Below are positions 42,151-47,066 of a stretch of 47,066 nucleotides of DNA, in pieces (the first letter of the stretch is position 1; each line of letters starts with the position of its first letter). The position numbers and the translations under genes are program-made. The DNA lies in assembly GCF_000429345.1 (NCBI RefSeq), contig NZ_AUBR01000024.1, positions 1-47,066 of the forward strand. Direction: 5' to 3'. This DNA is from Desulfovirgula thermocuniculi DSM 16036 (GTDB lineage Bacteria > Bacillota > Desulfotomaculia > Desulfotomaculales > Desulfovirgulaceae). Below the pieces are notes generated by a model, which was given only the letters and a program-made list of their open reading frames with translations, was not told the DNA's origin and did not search any database.

Positions 42151-42927
42151 ATGTTTGAGACGATTAAGGTTGAGTATGAAGAGAAGGTGGCCGTTATAAA
42201 GTTAAACCGCCCCCCAATGAACCCCCTTAACTCAAAGCTATTCGGGGAATTAGAGGCGGCCCTGGACGATTTATGTGCCAGGAAGGAAATTAAGGTGCTC
42301 ATCATCACCGGTGAAGGCGATAAGGCGTTTGCCGCCGGGGCAGATGTGGGCGAAATGGCCAATTTATCGCCCTTTGAAATGTACTTCTTCTGCAAGAAAT
42401 CGAGGGACGTCCTCTTCAAGCTGGAAAATTTAGAGCTGCCCACCATCGCTGCCGTTAACGGGTACGCCCTGGGGGGCGGTTTTGAGCTGGCACTGTGCTG
42501 CGATTTCAGGATAGCTTCGGAAAATGCCAAGTTCGGGCTACCCGAGATTAACCTCGGCATCATCCCCGGCGGCGGCGGCACACAGCGGCTGGCCAGGCTG
42601 GCGGGGGTGGCCAAGGCTAAAGAGCTCATTTACCTGGGAGAGATCGTTGATGCCGCCACCGCCGAGAAGATGGGTCTGGTTAGCAAGGTGGTCCCCGCCG
42701 GCGCGCTACTTGACGAGGCAAAGGAGATGGCCAAAAAGCTGGCCGGCAAGCCCCTGGTGGCCCTCAAGATGGCCAAGGTGGCCATAAATACCGGAGTTAA
42801 CCAGGATATTAGCTCGGCGCTGAAGTTTGAGACGCACGCTTTCCTAACGGCCTTTTCTTCCGAGGACAGGGTGGAGGGCATGAAGGCCTTCCTGGAAAAA
42901 AGGAAGCCCAATTTCACCGACAGGTAA
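42151..42927 (+). CDS. Enoyl-CoA hydratase/isomerase
   Basis: A 258-residue crotonase-fold enzyme adding water to 2-enoyl-CoA. The oxyanion hole loops are AFAAGADVGEMA and AVNGYALGGGFELALCCDFRIAS; the two catalytic Glu positions are present in GGGFELAL and GLPEINLGIIPGGGGTQ. ATG 42151 behind GGAGGG. The intact Glu pair favours hydratase over a pure isomerase; a carnityl-CoA dehydratase-like role (CaiD) cannot be excluded given the CaiB-like neighbour. Confidence 0.92.
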   Translation: MFETIKVEYEEKVAVIKLNRPPMNPLNSKLFGELEAALDDLCARKEIKVLIITGEGDKAFAAGADVGEMANLSPFEMYFFCKKSRDVLFKLENLELPTIAAVNGYALGGGFELALCCDFRIASENAKFGLPEINLGIIPGGGGTQRLARLAGVAKAKELIYLGEIVDAATAEKMGLVSKVVPAGALLDEAKEMAKKLAGKPLVALKMAKVAINTGVNQDISSALKFETHAFLTAFSSEDRVEGMKAFLEKRKPNFTDR

Positions 42928-42958
42928 TTTCTCCTGTCTTCACAAGTGAGGTGTGAGA

Positions 42959-44710
42959 ATGATAAAAGGCGGCTCCTTTTTAATTGAGGATATCGAGGCG
43001 AGCCTGATTACCACGCCGGAGGATTTCTCGGATGAACAGAAGATGATCTTCCGCACGACCGTTGATTTTGTGGAAAAAGAGGTCCTGCCCCGTATGGACG
43101 AGATAGAATCCCAGGACGAGGCGACCATAAGGAGCCTGATGAAGGCGGCGGCAGATGTGGGCCTCTTGGGTGCGGATGTGGAAGAAGAGTACGGGGGTAC
43201 GGACCTGGATAAGGTAAGCTCCATGATCATTGCCGAGTGCATGGGCAGGGGCGGTTCTTTCTGCATTACCCACGGCGGTCAGACGGGTATCGGGACGTTA
43301 CCCATCGTCTACTTTGGTAACAAGAAGCAAAAGGAAAAGTACCTGCCGGACATTGTTTCCGGGGACAAGATAAGCTCTTACGCCCTCACGGAGCCGGAAG
43401 CCGGAACCGATGCCATGTCCATCAGGACAAGGGCCGTTTTGAGCAAGGACGGGCAGTATTACCTCTTAAACGGTTCCAAGCAGTTCATCACCAATGCTGG
43501 GTTTGCCGATGTCTTTGTACTCTTTGCCAAGGTAGACGGCGACAAGTTTACCGCCTTCATCGTTGACCGCGATACGGAAGGTTTTTCCATGGGGGCGGAG
43601 GAAAAGAAGATGGGCCTGAAGGGCTCGTCGACGAGAGCCCTGACCCTCGAAGATGCCAAGGTGCCGGCGGAAAATCTGTTGTTTGAAGTAGGCAAGGGTC
43701 ACCTCGTTGCCTTTAACATCCTCAACATGGGGCGGCTTAAGATTGCGGCCAACGCCCTGGGCGCGGCAAAATACGCGCTCGAGCAGGCAGCAAATTATGC
43801 CAATAACCGCAAGCAGTTTAAACAACCCATAGTTAACTTTGGCCTGATTAAAGAAAAGCTGGCCAACATGGCCAAGAAGATTTTTGTCACCGAAAGTATG
43901 CTTTACCGGATCTCCGGGCTGATCGAGGAAGAGGTATTTTCCAAGCTCGATAAGTCAAAGGAGGTTCTCGGTTACGAGATAGCCGAGAGGTTAAGCGATT
44001 ATGTTATCGAATGCTCAATTTTAAAGATTTACGCTACCGAGACGCTCTCTTATGTGGTGGACGAGGGCGTCCAGATTCACGGAGGCTACGGGTACATTGC
44101 CGAATACCCCATTGAAAGGGTCTACCGCGACGCCCGCATTTTCAGGATCTTTGAGGGGACAAACGAAATAAACAGGATCGTCATACCCACAACCATCGTG
44201 CGTAAGGCCCAAAAAGGGGAGCTACCTTTAGGGGAAAAGCTGGACAGGATTGACGAGGTTTGGGCCGGCATTGCGCCGCCCCTCACCAGGGCCGAAGAAA
44301 TTGTGAAAATGGCCAAGGCGCTCTTCCTGTATGTTTATAAGCAGGCGACGGCAAGGTACGGCCAGAACATCGGCCGGGAGCAAGAGGTGCTGGGCAGGCT
44401 TGCCGATATGGCCATAGAAGTATACGGGATGGAAAGCGCGCTTCTCCGTACCCAAAAGGCCTTTAACTCGGGTAAGAAGGCGGAAGCGGAATTGATGAGG
44501 AAGATCACCGAGGCCTACGCGTTTGAGGCGGTGAGGGCCGTTGAGGCAAAAGCGGCGGACGTGCTGGCCATGGTCGGCGAAGAAAAAGAAAAAGAGGTCG
44601 GCAGGGTGCGCGCCCTCTGCACCCATGTGCCCGTAGACGTGGTGGCACTCAACCGGGAAATTGCCGCCGAGGTTGCGGAGGCCGGGGGTTACCCCATTAA
44701 GGTGGCCTAG
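42959..44710 (+). CDS. Acyl-CoA dehydrogenase, long form
   Basis: A 583-residue FAD enzyme. Core motifs: YALTEPEAGTDAMSIRT, QFITNAGFADVFVLFAKVD, RKQFKQPIVNFGLIKEKLA, and the catalytic Glu E399 in RIFEGTNEINR after VQIHGGYGYIAEYPIERVYRD. A C-terminal extension of ~170 helical residues makes it longer than the usual 380, as in FadE of Bacillus and mitochondrial VLCAD. ATG 42959 follows GAGGTG by five bases. Electrons go to the EtfAB encoded downstream. Confidence 0.93.
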   Translation: MIKGGSFLIEDIEASLITTPEDFSDEQKMIFRTTVDFVEKEVLPRMDEIESQDEATIRSLMKAAADVGLLGADVEEEYGGTDLDKVSSMIIAECMGRGGSFCITHGGQTGIGTLPIVYFGNKKQKEKYLPDIVSGDKISSYALTEPEAGTDAMSIRTRAVLSKDGQYYLLNGSKQFITNAGFADVFVLFAKVDGDKFTAFIVDRDTEGFSMGAEEKKMGLKGSSTRALTLEDAKVPAENLLFEVGKGHLVAFNILNMGRLKIAANALGAAKYALEQAANYANNRKQFKQPIVNFGLIKEKLANMAKKIFVTESMLYRISGLIEEEVFSKLDKSKEVLGYEIAERLSDYVIECSILKIYATETLSYVVDEGVQIHGGYGYIAEYPIERVYRDARIFRIFEGTNEINRIVIPTTIVRKAQKGELPLGEKLDRIDEVWAGIAPPLTRAEEIVKMAKALFLYVYKQATARYGQNIGREQEVLGRLADMAIEVYGMESALLRTQKAFNSGKKAEAELMRKITEAYAFEAVRAVEAKAADVLAMVGEEKEKEVGRVRALCTHVPVDVVALNREIAAEVAEAGGYPIKVA

Positions 44711-44741
44711 TAAAAGCATTTTTTATACGAGGAGGAGACGT

Positions 44742-45929
44742 ATGTATTCGAAGGCATATATCCCTTATCGCGGCTACTACAGCTCACCCTTTGCCAGGTG
44801 GCAGGGAAGCCTGCAGAACGAGCACCCCGTGGAGCTGGCGGCGACAACAGCCAAGAAGTGGCTTGCTTCCAAGGGGCTGGACGTCAAAATTTTCGATTAC
44901 CTCTACCTGGGCAAAACCGTCGGGCAATTGCATACTTTCCATGCCGCGCCATGGGCCGCAGCCCTCATGGGGGCCACGCACATACCCGGGTGCCACATCT
45001 CGCAGGCCTGCACTACCTCGACCACGTGCATTAACCAGGCTGCTGCTGGCGTGGAAGTGGGGCTTTTCGAGACGGCTTTTTGCCTGATGACCGACAGGTG
45101 TTCTAACTCCCCCCACACCATCTGGCCCAATCCTATGGGACAGGGAGGGAAGGTCGTTGCCGAAGACTGGATGCTGGATAACTTCAACGACCCCATAGGA
45201 AAGTTTGCCATGATCCAGACGGCCGAAAACGTGGCCAAGAAAATTGGGGCCACAAAAGAACAGTGCGACGAAGTAGCGTACAGGCGCTACGAGCAGTATA
45301 AGGAGGCCCTGGCCAACGACCGGGCCTTCCAGAAGCGCTATATGTTCCCCGTGGAGTACAGGAAAGGGAAGAAGGAAATAGGCGTGCTGGAAGAGGACGA
45401 GGGAGTCTACCCGACCACACGGGAAGGGCTGGCGAGCTTAAAGCCGGTACTGGAAGGGGGCGTTCACTCCTTTGGCGCGCAGACCTACCCGGCGGACGGC
45501 AACTGCGGGGTGATAGTTACCACGCGGGAAAAGGCGAGGGAACTGAGCGCCGATAAATCCGTGGAGATCCAGGTAATTTCCTACGGCTTTGCCCGCGTGG
45601 AAAGGGCGCACATGCCCATGGCCCCGGTACCGGCAGCGAGAATGGCCTTAAGCAAGGCCGGCATTGACATTAAAGATGTAAAGGTTATCAAGACGCACAA
45701 CCCGTTTGTGGTAAACGACCTTTACCTGGCCAGGGAGATGAACGTGGACGTAATGAAGATTAACAATTACGGTTGTTCGCTCATCTACGGGCACCCGCAG
45801 GGGCCGACCACGGGAAGAGGGATAATTGAAATGATTGAAGAGCTGGTCATGCTCGGCGGGGGTTACGGCCTGTTCACCGGCTGTGCAGCCGGCGATACGG
45901 CGGCGGCGCTGGTGGTCAAGGTATCGTAA
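44742..45929 (+). CDS. Thiolase (acetyl-CoA acetyltransferase family)
   Basis: A 395-residue enzyme that splits 3-ketoacyl-CoA with CoA. The nucleophile is probably C90 in SQACTTSTTCINQAAAGV; the His motif reads NYGCSLIYGHPQGPTTGRG and the C-terminal Cys lies in FTGCAAGDTAA. These are unusual versions of the thiolase signatures (normally VNxxGGAIALGHPLGATG and CxGxGxG), so it belongs to a divergent subgroup and its chain specificity is uncertain. ATG behind GAGGAGGAG. Confidence 0.87.
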   Translation: MYSKAYIPYRGYYSSPFARWQGSLQNEHPVELAATTAKKWLASKGLDVKIFDYLYLGKTVGQLHTFHAAPWAAALMGATHIPGCHISQACTTSTTCINQAAAGVEVGLFETAFCLMTDRCSNSPHTIWPNPMGQGGKVVAEDWMLDNFNDPIGKFAMIQTAENVAKKIGATKEQCDEVAYRRYEQYKEALANDRAFQKRYMFPVEYRKGKKEIGVLEEDEGVYPTTREGLASLKPVLEGGVHSFGAQTYPADGNCGVIVTTREKARELSADKSVEIQVISYGFARVERAHMPMAPVPAARMALSKAGIDIKDVKVIKTHNPFVVNDLYLAREMNVDVMKINNYGCSLIYGHPQGPTTGRGIIEMIEELVMLGGGYGLFTGCAAGDTAAALVVKVS

Positions 45930-45980
45930 GCATCGATACGCCATGAGGGGGCAGGGGGTGGTGTATGCCCGGCCCCCTCA
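45921..45980 (+). other. Intercistronic hairpins between thiolase and etfB
   Basis: GTATCG / CGATAC (45921-45926 / 45934-45939), then a 9-bp stem TGAGGGGGC / GCCCCCTCA (45944-45952 / 45972-45980). No T-tract; probably processing or stability elements that set the ratio of thiolase to ETF. Confidence 0.5.
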
Positions 45981-46017
45981 AATAGCCTAAAAGAAAAACA
46001 GGACGGGGTGGTAGGCA

Positions 46018-46791
46018 TTGAAGATAGTCGTTCTTCCCAAGCAGACCTTTGACACGGAGGCCAAGATCACGCTGGACGCCGCGGGCAAGATCAACCGCGA
46101 GGGCGTAAACCTCATCATGAACCCCTACGACGAATTTGCCGTGGAAGAAGCATTAAGGCTCAAAGAAAAACACGGCGGCGAAGTCACGGTGGTCTCCTTT
46201 GGGGGGCCCAAAGTGCCGGACATTTTGCGCCAGGCCCTGGCCATGGGTGCCGACAAAGCCGTGCACGTGGGAGACGAGGGCCTAGAGGAAATAGACGAGC
46301 ACACCACGGCCACCATCCTGGCCAAACTACTGCGCGACCTGGAATACGACCTCATTTTGGCCGGGTGGCGGGCCATAGACGACGGCTCCGCCCAGGTGGC
46401 GGGCAGGGTGGCGGAGATCCTGGGCCTGCCCATGGTCAACATGGTCATCAAGCTGGACATTGCGGAAGGCAAAGCGGTGGCCAGCCGGGAAATCGAAGGC
46501 GGCTACGAAGTGGTGGAAGTGCCCCTGCCGGCGGTCATCACCGCCCAGAAAGGGCTAAACGAGCCCCGCTACCCCACCATGAAAGGCATCATGCAGGCCA
46601 AAAAGAAGCCCATGCAAAAGCTCACCATTGCGGACCTGGGCCTCGGGGGAGAGGAAGTGGCGCCCAAGGTGCGGGCGCGGAGGTACTATTTGCCCAGCCC
46701 GCGCTCACAGGGCAAGATCATCACCGGAGAGCCGGCGGAAGCGGCGGCGGAGTTGGTCAGGTTGTTACGCGAAGAAGCCAAGGTCGTCTAA
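46018..46791 (+). CDS. etfB: Electron-transfer flavoprotein beta subunit
   Basis: A 257-residue protein. It starts KIVVLPKQTFDTEAKITLD, has NPYDEFAVEEALRLKEKHGGEVTVVSFG and the signature AGWRAIDDGSAQVAGRVAEILGLP, and ends with the usual arm (AAAELVRLLREEAKVV). TTG start behind GGGGTGG. It binds AMP or FAD and shuttles electrons from the acyl-CoA dehydrogenase. Whether the complex bifurcates cannot be told without the whole EtfA. Confidence 0.93.
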   Translation: MKIVVLPKQTFDTEAKITLDAAGKINREGVNLIMNPYDEFAVEEALRLKEKHGGEVTVVSFGGPKVPDILRQALAMGADKAVHVGDEGLEEIDEHTTATILAKLLRDLEYDLILAGWRAIDDGSAQVAGRVAEILGLPMVNMVIKLDIAEGKAVASREIEGGYEVVEVPLPAVITAQKGLNEPRYPTMKGIMQAKKKPMQKLTIADLGLGGEEVAPKVRARRYYLPSPRSQGKIITGEPAEAAAELVRLLREEAKVV

Positions 46792-46812
46792 AGGAGGGGC
46801 CAAAGGGGAGAG

Positions 46813-47066
46813 ATGGCTAAAGGGATCTGGGTATACGCCGAGCACGCCAACGGCAAATTCAAGAAAGTCACCTTTGAGATGCTGGGCGCCGGGCGCCGGT
46901 TGGCCGACGAGCTGGGGGAAGAACTCTGCGCCGTGGTCATCGGTAAAGATGTAGGCGAGCTGGCCGCCGCCTTAGGGGAATACGGCGCGGACAAAATCTA
47001 CGTGGTGGAAAGCGCGGAGCTGGCCCGCTACACCACCGACGGCTACACCCTGGCGCTCTCCAAGCT
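46813..47066 (+). CDS. etfA: Electron-transfer flavoprotein alpha subunit, N-terminal part (cut by window edge)
   Basis: About 84 residues are present from ATG 46813 behind GGGGAG. GIWVYAEHANGKFKKVTFEMLGAGRRLADEL and VVIGKDVGELAAALGEYGADKIYVVE are typical of EtfA domain I. The FAD-binding C-terminal domain lies outside the window. No ferredoxin-like N-terminal extension is present. Confidence 0.93.
   Translation, partial: MAKGIWVYAEHANGKFKKVTFEMLGAGRRLADELGEELCAVVIGKDVGELAAALGEYGADKIYVVESAELARYTTDGYTLALSK

Overview
The window reads as chromosomal DNA of a GC-rich, anaerobic, spore-forming Firmicute of the class Clostridia. Relatives of Desulfotomaculum, Pelotomaculum or Moorella are my guess; there is no 16S gene to test it. 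The signs are strong Shine-Dalgarno sites with many GTG/TTG starts, tungsten-type aldehyde oxidoreductases, TAXI-TRAP transport, a CIRCE-controlled groESL operon, a YjcZ-like sporulation micro-gene and a Bacillus-type FadR operator. I saw no IS elements, phage genes or CRISPR arrays.

Layout. 1-8.9 kb: end of one aldehyde:ferredoxin oxidoreductase (AOR), a sodium:solute symporter with a small partner, a truncated chemoreceptor-like sensor, malic enzyme, then a tungsten block (MoeB/ThiF-like protein, ferredoxin, complete AOR, tungstate permease TupB) and two Gate-domain membrane proteins. 8.9-17 kb: a FadR-type GntR regulator, a TAXI-TRAP transporter on the minus strand, and a glycolate/lactate oxidase pair with a LarA-like protein on the plus strand. 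Both divergent promoters carry a TTGTnnnACAA-type operator candidate, so this looks like one hydroxy-acid regulon. 17-19 kb: tupC and tupA on the minus strand, behind a molybdenum/tungsten-cofactor (Moco) type riboswitch with a visible terminator/antiterminator switch. 19-22.7 kb: acyl-CoA ligase with a FadR operator, ferredoxin, a small HTH-like protein, fdhD and a MoaB/Mog protein. 22.7-34.4 kb: groESL, EamA exporters, cysK, ogt, Hsp33, thiM, small enzymes and four tRNA genes (Thr, His, Gln, Leu).

34.4-47 kb is a sigma-54 catabolic island. Three well-formed -24/-12 promoters drive (i) a TIGR04076 protein with two MFS transporters, (ii) a CaiB-like CoA-transferase on the minus strand, and (iii) a beta-oxidation operon on the plus strand: 3-hydroxyacyl-CoA dehydrogenase, enoyl-CoA hydratase, long acyl-CoA dehydrogenase, thiolase, EtfB, EtfA. 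Together they could import an organic acid, load it onto CoA and oxidise it to acetyl-CoA with electrons leaving through ETF. The substrate is not known. The two MFS genes share a near-identical 275-bp segment, which points to recent gene conversion.

The most notable observations are the riboswitch in front of tupAC while tupB sits 9 kb away next to AOR, the sigma-54 regulon around the CoA-transferase, the paired operators of the hydroxy-acid regulon, and the MFS gene conversion.
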